Below, in pieces: positions 1-7,382 of a stretch of 44,710 nt of DNA. This stretch comes from Ruminococcus sp. (GTDB lineage: Bacteria > Bacillota > Clostridia > Oscillospirales > Ruminococcaceae), in NCBI RefSeq assembly GCF_024691275.1, contig NZ_JAILNU010000047.1:1-44710 (forward strand), in the 5' to 3' direction. A program made the position numbers and the translations under genes. The number at the start of each line of letters is the position of its first letter. The stretch's first letter is position 1. The notes beneath the pieces are model-generated. The model searched no databases. It saw nothing but the letters and a program-made list of their open reading frames with translations, and was not told the origin of the DNA.

Positions 1-282
1 TCCGAAAGCCTTATAGTTCTTCTTCTGACTATCATAGTTCTTTCCCATACGTGCAAGGAAATTCTCGATGCCGCTCCATGAGCAGGTGAAAGAACCTGCG
101 GAAGGCTTCCAAGAGAAGTTGCCCTGACCGTTCTGATTCCAAACTTCCCAGTCGAATCCGCCTATACTGCCTTTATCCTGATAGTCGGCAGCATGAACAG
201 CAGGGATCGCAGGAACACTTGAAGCGATCATAAGTGCTGTAACACTTGCACTGACCAACTTCTTAAAGATGTTCTTTTTCAT
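1..282 (-). CDS. GH11 endo-beta-1,4-xylanase, N-terminal part (runs off window)
   Basis: Ninety-four codons are visible, from an ATG at 282 to the window edge; the frame stays open. An SD (GAGGAATG) lies 7-8 bases before the ATG. The N-terminus is a Sec signal peptide: Lys-rich MKKNIFKK, a hydrophobic stretch, then PAVHAADY as likely cleavage region. The mature part shows the start of a GH11 jelly roll: GGFDWEVWNQNGQGN and then SFTCSWSGIENFLARMGK, matching the family pattern (F/S)xxWSxIxNxLxRxGK. GH11 enzymes cleave xylan internally with two catalytic Glu residues, which would lie outside the window. Ruminococcal GH11 proteins are usually multi-modular; the rest cannot be seen. The family call is firm, the remaining domains unknown. 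Confidence 0.88.
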   Translation of the reverse strand, partial: MKKNIFKKLVSASVTALMIASSVPAIPAVHAADYQDKGSIGGFDWEVWNQNGQGNFSWKPSAGSFTCSWSGIENFLARMGKNYDSQKKNYKAFG

Positions 283-300
283 GTAGATCATTCCTCACTT

Positions 301-370
301 TCATTACGTCATAATAATGATTTCCTTAAACAACTAAGGAAAAGCGCAGGAGCACGATCCTGCTCCTGTG
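301..370 (-). promoter_or_regulatory. Three tandem hairpins in the xylanase leader
   Basis: Three stem-loops follow one another between the xylanase start and its presumed promoter: 301-320 (TCATTA/TAATGA), 321-342 (TTTCCTTA/TAAGGAAA, 6-base loop) and 345-370 (core CAGGAGCA/TGCTCCTG, 6-base loop). None has a clear U-tract before the xylanase start. A TTGACT-like -35 on the minus strand at 427-432 would place them all inside the 5' UTR. They may stabilise or regulate the mRNA; no known riboswitch was recognised. Confidence 0.5.
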
Positions 371-836
371 TCCCTCCTCTTCCTCAGCTTCTGCTTCTAT
401 TTTATTACTTTTCTGTGAACTATTCAAGTCAAAATTTGCTAACAATTTGAGCTCTTGCTCATTTTTTGCTCTTTTTGTACATATTTATCTTCATACATTG
501 CGCATTTTTATACATTCTAATGTGAATCGGCTCCAAATAGGCGTTTTCAGCTATATATCGGCGTTTACATATTGTATTTTTGTTCCAAGATATTACTGTT
601 TCGAGCCTGTTTATCATGCCGAGGATATAACATTTTATGCTAAAAATTTCCTTTGAAATACCATGATTATTCACATTTAGAGCATAATTGGCTGTACAAA
701 TCAAATGATTAAATACGAGTTGTAGTACTTTTAATTATTATATATTTTTCTCTGTCGGTCTGCACAAACAAAAACTGCATTTCATGTGACTTTCTACAAA
801 ATTCTCTCAAACTCTTTATTTTTCACATAAAAGTGT
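371..836. other. A+T-rich divergent intergenic region
   Basis: No convincing gene is present between the xylanase leader and the GGDEF gene. The short open frames on both strands lack an SD and have no recognisable protein features. A weak minus-strand promoter (TTGACT at 432-427, with TAATAA/AGTAAT-like -10 candidates near 410) would serve the xylanase. A TATAAT at 837-842 without a good -35 would serve the plus-strand gene. Confidence 0.4.
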
Positions 837-881
837 TATAATATAGATAGGTGTTTAAACTATTTATTATGAGGGGATAAT

Positions 882-3233
882 ATGGCTTATGACAAAATAA
901 AAAAGGTTGCTGTTGTCGTTTCAGCTCTTGACGAAGAATATCAGTACAACATTTTGCGCGGCATAAATCGCTTCGCCCACGAAAAAAAGCTGAATATCTC
1001 CTACTTCGCCGCTTTCGGCGGAATGGTCAGCAGCAAAAAATTCGACATCGGCGAATACAGCATTTACGATCTTATTGATTATGCCAAATTTGACGGCATC
1101 CTACTTATGCTCAATACCTTCGGCGACGCTGACATGAGAGCTAAAATAGTTAGCAGGATAAGTGCCTCGGGCAAGCCTACTGTCGTATTTGAAAGCAAGG
1201 AAAATCCCGATTTCTACGATATAAGCATCGACAACTTCTCGGTCATGAAGAAGCTCGTCAACCATATCATACAGTTCCATGGTGCAAGGACGCTGAACTG
1301 CATCACGGGTCCTCTCGCAAACACCGAAGCCCGCGTAAGATACGATGCATTCTGCGCCGCAATGGAAGAAAATGGTCTGAAAGTCGAGAAGGAGCGCGTC
1401 TTTTACGGCAATTTCCGAAGCTATGACGGCAAAAAGGCTATAGAACAGTTCGCCGAAACAGGTCTGCCGATGCCCGATGCTTTCATATGTGCAAACGACA
1501 GCATGGCTCTCACGGTTGTCTCTTCGCTGGAAAAACTGGGCTACAAAGTCCCTGACGATGTCATGGTCACCGGCTTCGACAATACATTCAACGCAAGGAA
1601 CTCCTTCCCTGCTCTCACAACTATAAAGCGCCCACTGGTTCAGGCAGGTTACAAGGCTTGCAGTCTCCTCTATGACATTATGGAAGGCATTAATACGCCG
1701 AAAAGCATCGTTCTCGATGCTGAGCCTGTTTTCTCGGAAAGCTGTGGCTGTTCGCAGGAAACTGCCGACGATCTCAGGGAGTACAAAAAACGTACTTACC
1801 GGCAGATCGAGAATACAAACAACAATATCCACGCCCTGAATCGCCTCACCGCAGGTCTTGCAGAAGCCGAGACAGCTTCCGCAGCGCAGAATGTGCTGAG
1901 GCAGTGTGTAAGCGACCTTGAGCTTGATAAGTTCTGCCTGTGTCTCAGCGAGGACTGGCAGGATTCCTTCTCAGCCGCTCACCACGTTTACACGGGGACA
2001 GGCTACTCAAAATACATGACCGCCCCCTTCATATGGGAAAAAGGCGAATGCAGGCACGTTTCGCTTTTCCCGAGCAGCGATATGTACCCCGAAGGCTTTG
2101 GCAAAGGCGGAGATATAAACTATTTCCTGCCACTGCACTTCGGCGACCGATGCCTCGGCTATTACATAATCACTAACAGCGATTTCCCTACATCAAGCCT
2201 GCTGTGCCATACCCTTACCATGAACCTGAGCAACTCTGTGGAAAACTTTCGCAAGCTCTACCACCTCAACAAGGCTATGGACGAACTCAACCGTCTTTAC
2301 GTAATCGACCCTCTGTGCAGCATCTATAACCGCAACGGCTTCATGAATATCACCGACGATATGTTCAAGGAATGCGTCGCTCACAAGAAAAAGATCATGC
2401 TCAGCTTCATTGATATGGACGGTCTGAAATATATCAACGACAATTACGGCCATAATGAAGGCGATTACGCTATCCAGCGACTCGCAGGAGTTATCAGGGA
2501 ATGCTGCGGCACTAAAGGCATTTGCGCACGTTTCGGCGGAGATGAATTCGTTATCTTCAGCCCCAACGCTGATGAAAACGATGCCAAGACCATCGAAAGA
2601 CGCTTCAGCGATTCGCTTGAAAAGGTCAACAAGCTCATAAACAAGCCATATTCCATCTCGGCAAGCATCGGCAGTATCGTCACTATCGCAAAAAAATCCG
2701 ATACATTATATACTATTATAAATCAGGCTGATGATAAGATGTACGAACACAAAAAACAAAAAAAGCCGCCCGAAAGGACGAGAAGATATGAAAAAGCCGC
2801 TGTGGTAACAGCGGCTTTCAATCTATCAAAAATCTATATTTATATAAGGAACGCCTTCTCTTACAAGGCGTTCCCTCTTAAAAAACAGTCCACTGGACTG
2901 TTTTTTAATTCACCCTTTGCGAGGCGCTTTGTAACTGTGGGGCTTTGCCCCACACCCCACCAGAGGCGCTGCCTTTGGACTCTGCCAAAGGAACACAGTC
3001 CCTTTGGAATCCCGTTATTAGCAAAAGCTAAATTTTTACGCTTTTCTGAATCCAAGACACTGGACAGTTGCAATGGTATTCCCAAGCTCGTCATGTATCT
3101 TTACATCATAACAGCATATCGTCCTGCCGTCCTTGACAAGCTCAGCCTCCGCTATGATGCGCTCGGTCTTCGGCACTCCTATGAACGAAGCGTCGCAGTT
3201 GAGCCCCACAACGCCCTGCTGCTGCCAGTTTGA
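882..3233 (+). CDS. Periplasmic-binding-protein-like sensor fused to GGDEF diguanylate cyclase; frame overruns its natural end
   Basis: The start ATG at 882 follows GAGGGGATAAT. Residues 1 to about 290 form a type 1 periplasmic-binding-protein fold like the sensor half of LacI/XylR regulators (VAVVVSALDEEYQYNILRG, CANDSMALTVVSSLEKLGYK, VMVTGFDN) but no HTH precedes it. A middle GAF-like region (about 330-460) leads to a GGDEF domain (about 470-625) with ARFGGDEFVIF intact, so it should make cyclic di-GMP; the RxxD inhibitory site is absent. No membrane segment or signal peptide is seen, so it probably binds a sugar-like ligand in the cytoplasm. Family resemblance ends near ADDKMYEHKK (about 2755). 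After that the frame runs through a terminator, an intergenic repeat and the 3' end of the opposite thioesterase gene. The natural stop was probably near 2789-2808, reached by a one-base shift in the A-rich run at 2751-2764. Confidence 0.8.
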   Translation: MAYDKIKKVAVVVSALDEEYQYNILRGINRFAHEKKLNISYFAAFGGMVSSKKFDIGEYSIYDLIDYAKFDGILLMLNTFGDADMRAKIVSRISASGKPTVVFESKENPDFYDISIDNFSVMKKLVNHIIQFHGARTLNCITGPLANTEARVRYDAFCAAMEENGLKVEKERVFYGNFRSYDGKKAIEQFAETGLPMPDAFICANDSMALTVVSSLEKLGYKVPDDVMVTGFDNTFNARNSFPALTTIKRPLVQAGYKACSLLYDIMEGINTPKSIVLDAEPVFSESCGCSQETADDLREYKKRTYRQIENTNNNIHALNRLTAGLAEAETASAAQNVLRQCVSDLELDKFCLCLSEDWQDSFSAAHHVYTGTGYSKYMTAPFIWEKGECRHVSLFPSSDMYPEGFGKGGDINYFLPLHFGDRCLGYYIITNSDFPTSSLLCHTLTMNLSNSVENFRKLYHLNKAMDELNRLYVIDPLCSIYNRNGFMNITDDMFKECVAHKKKIMLSFIDMDGLKYINDNYGHNEGDYAIQRLAGVIRECCGTKGICARFGGDEFVIFSPNADENDAKTIERRFSDSLEKVNKLINKPYSISASIGSIVTIAKKSDTLYTIINQADDKMYEHKKQKKPPERTRRYEKAAVVTAAFNLSKIYIYIRNAFSYKAFPLKKQSTGLFFNSPFARRFVTVGLCPTPHQRRCLWTLPKEHSPFGIPLLAKAKFLRFSESKTLDSCNGIPKLVMYLYIITAYRPAVLDKLSLRYDALGLRHSYERSVAVEPHNALLLPV
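2791..2818 (-). terminator. Terminator of the asd-dapA-dapB operon
   Basis: A 10-bp stem, AAAGCCGCTG/CAGCGGCTTT (2793-2802 and 2809-2817), has a 6-base loop. On the minus strand it is followed by a run of five T, so it ends transcripts coming from the thioesterase gene. It also lies where the plus-strand GGDEF gene should end and may act in both directions. Confidence 0.7.
2847..3016 (+). repeat. Dispersed palindromic repeat, copy 1
   Basis: About 170 bases made of consecutive hairpins: GGAACGCCTT/AAGGCGTTCC (2848-2874), AAAAAACAGTCCA/TGGACTGTTTTTT (2880-2906), TGTGGGGC/GCCCCACA (2936-2954) and CCTTTGG/CCAAAGG (about 2971-2990). It ends in CCCTTTGGAATCCCGTT. The same element occurs in reverse orientation at 14477-14650, and a shortened relative lies at 33032-33108. 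It has no coding capacity of its own but is read by the overrunning GGDEF frame. Confidence 0.8.
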
Positions 3234-3437
3234 AGCAACTGCAAAGGCAAAATCCGCAAGAGTGAAGTATACTCCTCCCATAACTCCGCCGACAGCATTC
3301 TTATGATGCTCGTTGAGAACAAGGCTCACCTTTGCATAATGGTCGTCTATCTCGTCGATAACTGCTCCCATTTCAGTCGCAAAACGGTCATTTCTGAACA
3401 ATTCGCGCACCTTTTCAAGTGTTTCAATATCAGCCAT
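3036..3437 (-). CDS. PaaI-family hotdog thioesterase
   Basis: A protein of 133 residues, the usual size for a PaaI/YbgC-like acyl-CoA thioesterase. The hotdog signature is in the middle: NAVGGVMGGVYFTLADFAFAV (residues about 47-67), with the long helix after the glycines and an Asp in the expected active-site position. The C-terminal strands (GRTICCYDVKIHDELGNTIA) fit the fold. It should hydrolyse an acyl-CoA thioester; the substrate cannot be told. An SD (AGGAGATAATTT) precedes the ATG. The gene starts 3 bases after the GNAT stop and is the last gene of the lysine-riboswitch operon. A link to lysine synthesis is not evident. Confidence 0.85.
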   Translation of the reverse strand: MADIETLEKVRELFRNDRFATEMGAVIDEIDDHYAKVSLVLNEHHKNAVGGVMGGVYFTLADFAFAVASNWQQQGVVGLNCDASFIGVPKTERIIAEAELVKDGRTICCYDVKIHDELGNTIATVQCLGFRKA

Positions 3438-3440
3438 AAA

Positions 3441-4004
3441 TTATCTCCTGTTTTCGTATTCGCTTCTTAGTATTGAGAAAAAATGTCTGCCGACGTACTC
3501 GCCGTCCATGAAGAAGTAGTCCCTGAGAGTGCCCTCATATGTCAGTCCGCACTTCTCGATGACTTTCCTTGAAGGCTCGTTGATCGTCTTGCAGCATATC
3601 TGAACTTTGTGCAGGTTCATCTTGTCAAAGCCGAATTCAATAACGGCTTTTGCAGCTTCTGTTGCATATCCCCTGCGCTGGAATTCCTGACCGATACAGT
3701 ACTCTATCTCGGCAAAATGATTCTTGCTGTCCACAAGGAAATATGCTATCTGACCGATGCACTCGCCGCAGTCCTTCTCGATCACAGCCCAGCGGTAGTA
3801 GTCCTCACGACTGTAGTTACCGATGTACTTGTCGAGCAAGCCGTTCACCTCTTCTTTAGTACGATAAGTAGGCTCGGCGTACATGATCTGGACCTTTTCA
3901 TCGCTCGCCCAGTTTCTGAAAACTGCATCGCAGTCGCAATATTCAAATCGTCTGAGTATAAGTCTGTCTGTTTCTATGGCCTGTGTTCCGATGTGTGTCA
4001 GCAT
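3441..4004 (-). CDS. GNAT N-acetyltransferase, RimJ/RimL-like
   Basis: A protein of 187 residues with the RimJ/RimL layout: TDRLILRRFEYCDCDAVFRNW at the N-terminus, a central FAEIEYCIGQEFQRRGYATEA with the acetyl-CoA pyrophosphate-binding Q/RxxGxA loop, then KVQICCKTINEPSRKVIEKCG and a C-terminal YEGTLRDYFFMDGEY. Such enzymes acetylate N-terminal or side-chain amines; the acceptor is unknown. The start has an SD (AAGGAG, 7 bases before ATG). It lies 50 bases after dapB across a small hairpin (about 4023-4049) and 3 bases before the thioesterase, so it is probably cotranscribed with both. Confidence 0.88.
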   Translation of the reverse strand: MLTHIGTQAIETDRLILRRFEYCDCDAVFRNWASDEKVQIMYAEPTYRTKEEVNGLLDKYIGNYSREDYYRWAVIEKDCGECIGQIAYFLVDSKNHFAEIEYCIGQEFQRRGYATEAAKAVIEFGFDKMNLHKVQICCKTINEPSRKVIEKCGLTYEGTLRDYFFMDGEYVGRHFFSILRSEYENRR

Positions 4005-4022
4005 ATTAATTCTCCTTAATAA

Positions 4023-4049
4023 ATTTTCCCCTCATTTTGAGGGGAAATT
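4023..4049 (-). terminator. Hairpin between dapB and the GNAT gene
   Basis: The stem TTTCCCCTCA/TGAGGGGAAA (approximate limits) has a short loop and is followed on the minus strand by AATTTATT rather than a clean U-tract. It may be a weak, partial terminator that lowers expression of the last two operon genes, or an mRNA-stabilising 3' end for dapB. Confidence 0.45.
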
Positions 4050-4054
4050 CTGTC

Positions 4055-4804
4055 TTATACAAGCTGTGACATATCATAAAGTCCTGCCGGCTTATCCTTG
4101 AGGAATACAGCAGCATTTACCGCACCTGCGGCAAAAACGGTCTTTGATGCAGCGGAATGAGAAAGTGTGATAACCTCGTCATTTCCTGCGAAAATAACGT
4201 CGTGCTCGCCAACGATAGTGCCGCCGCGTATAGCGTGCATACCTATCTCGGACTTTTCACGCTTCTGACGGCGTGAGTGACGGTCGTAAACGTAATGTTT
4301 GGAGTTGTCGAGAGTTTCGTTTATAGCATTTGCAAGCATGATAGCTGTTCCGCTCGGAGCATCTATCTTCTGGTTGTGGTGCTTTTCAACTATCTCGATA
4401 TCAAACTGGTCGCCCAGCACGGAAGCTGCCTTCTTTGCAAGCTCAACAAGGAGATTGATACCGAGAGACATATTGAATGTAAAGAATACAGGGATCTGCT
4501 GTGCAGCAGCCTTTATCTTCGCAGTCTGCTCGTCGTCGTAGCCTGTCGAACCGATAACCAGCGGTGTACCTGTGGAAAGACAGTAATCGAGAAGGCTGTC
4601 AAGTAAAGCAGGATTAGAGAAATCTATGATAACATCGGGCTTTACGGGAAGCTGTGCGGGAGTTTCAACTATTGGAAAATCCGCATACTGCTTTGTATAG
4701 ATATCAACGCCGCCAACAGTCTGACAGTCGTCACGGGCTTCTATGCAGGCATTGATATTTTTGCCCATTTTGCCGTTAGCACCGCAAATAGCAATATTTG
4801 TCAT
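4055..4804 (-). CDS. dapB: 4-hydroxy-tetrahydrodipicolinate reductase DapB
   Basis: At 249 residues it has normal family length. DapB reduces the DapA product with NAD(P)H in the diaminopimelate/lysine pathway. The N-terminal Rossmann motif is IAICGANGKMGKNI. The substrate-binding EKHHNQKIDAPSGTA (residues about 139-153) carries the conserved His-His, Lys and SGT. STGYDD (about 87-92) is the conserved STGxxxE-like loop. The SD AAAGGAAG precedes the ATG. It lies downstream of dapA, separated by an inverted heptad-repeat element that fills the gap. Confidence 0.97.
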   Translation of the reverse strand: MTNIAICGANGKMGKNINACIEARDDCQTVGGVDIYTKQYADFPIVETPAQLPVKPDVIIDFSNPALLDSLLDYCLSTGTPLVIGSTGYDDEQTAKIKAAAQQIPVFFTFNMSLGINLLVELAKKAASVLGDQFDIEIVEKHHNQKIDAPSGTAIMLANAINETLDNSKHYVYDRHSRRQKREKSEIGMHAIRGGTIVGEHDVIFAGNDEVITLSHSAASKTVFAAGAVNAAVFLKDKPAGLYDMSQLV

Positions 4805-4823
4805 GTTTTACACTTCCTTTTTT

Positions 4824-4914
4824 AATTCGGAATGCGGAATTAGGAATTCGGTGTTAATGTGTCCCTGACGGGACAGATATCAATTCCGAATTAAGCATTC
4901 CTAATTCCTAATTA
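4824..4914. repeat. Heptanucleotide inverted-repeat element, short form
   Basis: The left arm is four tandem 7-mers: AATTCGG, AATGCGG, AATTAGG, AATTCGG (4824-4851). The right arm is the reverse complement of such units: CCGAATT, AAGCATT, CCTAATT, CCTAATT (4886-4913). The centre holds a TGTCCC/GGGACA hairpin (4860-4875). The arms can pair with each other. The right edge (TAATTAGG on the minus strand) supplies the dapA stop codon. The element resembles a non-autonomous relative of the longer one at 5823-6269. Confidence 0.8.
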
Positions 4915-5802
4915 CTTGATGAGTTCGTGCTTTGCAAGTGTAGCTCTGAGCTTTGCACTGTGCTCGTCTGTCATCTCGCAGAGAGGCAAACGGCATGGAC
5001 CTGCATTCCAGCCGACCATATTCATTGCTTCCTTTACAGGGATAGGATTTACCTCGATGAACAGGTCATTCATGAGATCGAGGTACTTGAGCTGGAGCTT
5101 CATTGCCTCTGCAAAGTTGTTGTCGAGACAGAGCTGCACCATATCGTGCATTTCCTTTGGTATAACATGAGAAGCAACTGAGATAACTCCCTTGCCGCCA
5201 AGTGACATTACAGGAACTACCATATCATCGTTGCCGCTGTAGATGTCTATATCATCGCCGCACTCAGCCGCAAGCTTTGCAACATAGCTGATATTGCCGC
5301 TTGCTTCCTTGATAGCAGCGATATTCTTGTGCTTTGCGAGCTCCTTGACAGTTGCAACATCGAAGCCGCAGCCTGTTCTGCTGGGAACATTATAGAGTAT
5401 TATCGGGATATTTACAGCATCTGCGATCGCTGTAAAGTGTGCGATAAGTCCCTTCTGTGTTGCCTTATTGTAATAAGGTGTAACGTGGAGAAGAGCATCT
5501 GCGCCTGCTGCTTCGGCTTCCTTTGAAAGCTCTACTGCGTAGTGTGTATCGTTGCTGCCTGCACCTGCAATAACAGGAACTCTGCCTGCAACGTGCTTTA
5601 CAGCGAACTTGATACAGTCGCGGTGCTCGTCGTCTGTCATGGTTGCGGACTCGCCTGTAGTTCCGCAGATAACGACAGCATCTGTGCCCTTTTCGATCTG
5701 GTCGTCGATAACTCTGCCGAGTTCGTCGTAATTGATAGAACCGTCAGCATTCATTGGAGTGATTATAGCAATTGCTGCACCGGTGAAAATAGTGTTCTTC
5801 AT
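4912..5802 (-). CDS. dapA: 4-hydroxy-tetrahydrodipicolinate synthase DapA
   Basis: A 296-residue TIM-barrel aldolase of normal length. It condenses pyruvate with aspartate-semialdehyde, the first committed step to diaminopimelate and lysine. Visible motifs: VICGTTGESATM (pyruvate-binding GTTGE), IILYNVPSRTGC with the catalytic Tyr, and IAAIKEASGN with the Schiff-base Lys (about residue 165). The SD GAAAGGAATTGAG precedes the ATG. The stop codon TAA is formed by the first bases of the heptad-repeat element downstream, so the original C-terminus may have been slightly different. Regulation is from the lysine riboswitch upstream of asd. Confidence 0.97.
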   Translation of the reverse strand: MKNTIFTGAAIAIITPMNADGSINYDELGRVIDDQIEKGTDAVVICGTTGESATMTDDEHRDCIKFAVKHVAGRVPVIAGAGSNDTHYAVELSKEAEAAGADALLHVTPYYNKATQKGLIAHFTAIADAVNIPIILYNVPSRTGCGFDVATVKELAKHKNIAAIKEASGNISYVAKLAAECGDDIDIYSGNDDMVVPVMSLGGKGVISVASHVIPKEMHDMVQLCLDNNFAEAMKLQLKYLDLMNDLFIEVNPIPVKEAMNMVGWNAGPCRLPLCEMTDEHSAKLRATLAKHELIK

Positions 5803-5822
5803 AGACTCAATTCCTTTCGTCT

Positions 5823-6269
5823 AATTCGGAATGCGGAATGCGGAATTCGGAATTGATATTCCAGACCGCATTTCACGATTCCATTTAGTCTTTTTGGTGT
5901 TTAGTTATTGCAACAAGAATACTTATAATTTCTTGGCAATCTGAATATATCCCATCAAAGAACCTGTCTTCTATATAACCGCTTTCATTTAATAACTCAA
6001 GCCAGTATTCAGTTTCACTTGCTTCTTTGAGAGAAATATTTAATTTTGAATAAAAATCAGCCTTGCTCTGTCCGCGAAGCGCCTCTTTTATGTTAGCACC
6101 TATACTTGTACCGCTTCGCAAAAGCTGCTTTGACATAACAAATTCTTTTTTCTCTTTAACGAGATATTGGTAAAGCTTTATACATCTCAGCGCAAATGCT
6201 TTACTTTTAGATTCAACAGCATTGTTCTACATACAATAATTCTGAATTACGAATTCCGCATTCCGAATT
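5823..6269. mobile_element. Heptad-repeat inverted element carrying a four-helix-bundle gene
   Basis: The left arm consists of 7-mers AATTCGG, AATGCGG, AATGCGG, AATTCGG (5823-5850). The right arm is CTGAATT, ACGAATT, CCGCATT, CCGAATT (6242-6269), the reverse complement of the same unit. Between them is one gene, read on the minus strand. The outer edge again begins TAATT and gives asd its stop codon. The short element at 4824-4914 has the same arms without a gene. Mobility is inferred from structure and position; no target duplication can be proved. Confidence 0.6.
5885..6226 (-). pseudogene. Four-helix-bundle (23S rRNA intervening-sequence-type) protein, start codon lost
   Basis: The recognisable protein starts upstream of the first in-frame ATG (6136). 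Codons back to 6226 read SKSKAFALRCIKLYQYLVKEK and continue into FVMSKQLLRSGTSIGANIKEA, the hallmark of the S23/IVP four-helix-bundle family (about 115 residues). That region has no in-frame ATG, GTG or TTG before a TAG at 6229-6227. An ATG at 6222-6220 is one base out of frame; one extra G would give ATG GCT GTT GAA, so a 1-base deletion is likely. Translation from 6136 would remove most of helix 1, and no SD is seen there. The family is often found as stand-alone genes of unknown role. It lies inside a heptad-repeat element between asd and dapA. Confidence 0.7.
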
Positions 6270-7347
6270 AATCAAAGTATCCCTTTGCTGCAAGGAGTTC
6301 AGCAAGAAGAACGCCGCCGCCTGCTGCACCTCTGAGTGTATTATGTGAAAGGCATACAAATTTATAATCGTACTGTGAATCCTCACGAAGACGACCTGTT
6401 GATACTGCCATACCGCCTTCAAGGTTTCTGTCAAGCTTAGCCTGCGGACGGTTATCTTCCTCAAAGTAGTGAATGAACTGCTTTGGAGCGCTTGGGAGCT
6501 CGAGTTCCTGCGGAACGCCCTTGAAGTCAGCCCAGAGCTTGAGGATCTCTTCCTTGGAAGGCTTGTTCTCAAAGCTTACGAATACTGCTGCTGTATGTCC
6601 GTCAGAAACAGGCACACGGAGACACTGTGTCGTGATGTTTGGAGCTGTTGCCTTTACGATCTCGTTGCCCTTGATCTCGCCCCATACCTTGAGCGGCTCC
6701 TGCTCAGACTTCTCTTCCTCACCGCCGATGAACGGGATAAGGTTATCTACCATCTCAGGCCATGTCTCAAAGTTCTTGCCTGCGCCTGAAATAGCCTGAT
6801 AAGTACAAGCGAGCACGTTCTTCAGACCAAACTTTCTGAGTGGGTGAAGTGCGGGAACATAGCTCTGGATAGAGCAATTGGACTTAACTGCGATAAAGCC
6901 TCTCTTTGTGCCAAGTCTCTCGCGCTGAGCCTTGATGATCTCGATGTGCTCGGGATTTATCTCAGGCACTACCATAGGAACATCAGGTGTGAATCTGTGT
7001 GCGGAGTTATTGGAAACGATAGGACACTCAGCCTTTGCATAAGCCTCTTCAAGTGCCTTTATCTCGTCCTTCTTCATATCAACGGCACAGAAGCAGAAAT
7101 CTACCATGCCTGCGATCTTCTCGATATCGTTTGTTGCGTCAAGAAGTACCATATCCTTCATAGCTGCGGGCATTGGAACAGCCATCTTCCAGCGGCTGCC
7201 TGCTGCCTGCTCATATGTCTGACCTGCGCTTCTTGGTGAAGCTGCAAGCACCTTTACATTGAACCACGGGTGATTTTCGAGCAGAGTTGCAAATCTCTGT
7301 CCTACCATACCCGTTGCGCCTATAATACCTACATTATACTGTTTCAT
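6268..7347 (-). CDS. asd: Aspartate-semialdehyde dehydrogenase
   Basis: A 359-residue enzyme that reduces aspartyl phosphate to aspartate-semialdehyde, the branch point to lysine, threonine and methionine. The N-terminal NADP motif is VGIIGATGMVGQRF. The catalytic Cys lies in AVKSNCSIQSYVPAL (about residue 155). VPVSDGHTAAVFVSFE carries the conserved His. Length and details (NHPWFNVKVLAASPRSAG) look like the archaeal/fungal-type subfamily rather than the classical bacterial Asd. SD AAGGAGAGGTCAAT precedes the ATG. It is the first gene of the operon behind a lysine riboswitch. Its stop codon overlaps the edge of the heptad-repeat element. Confidence 0.95.
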   Translation of the reverse strand: MKQYNVGIIGATGMVGQRFATLLENHPWFNVKVLAASPRSAGQTYEQAAGSRWKMAVPMPAAMKDMVLLDATNDIEKIAGMVDFCFCAVDMKKDEIKALEEAYAKAECPIVSNNSAHRFTPDVPMVVPEINPEHIEIIKAQRERLGTKRGFIAVKSNCSIQSYVPALHPLRKFGLKNVLACTYQAISGAGKNFETWPEMVDNLIPFIGGEEEKSEQEPLKVWGEIKGNEIVKATAPNITTQCLRVPVSDGHTAAVFVSFENKPSKEEILKLWADFKGVPQELELPSAPKQFIHYFEEDNRPQAKLDRNLEGGMAVSTGRLREDSQYDYKFVCLSHNTLRGAAGGGVLLAELLAAKGYFD

Positions 7348-7382
7348 ATTGACCTCTCCTTAAAAAAAATGCATAAAATAAC

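Noticed and set aside
1101..1832. 243-codon open frame on the minus strand
   Set aside because: It is fully antisense to the well-supported sensor-GGDEF gene, has no SD and shows no family features.
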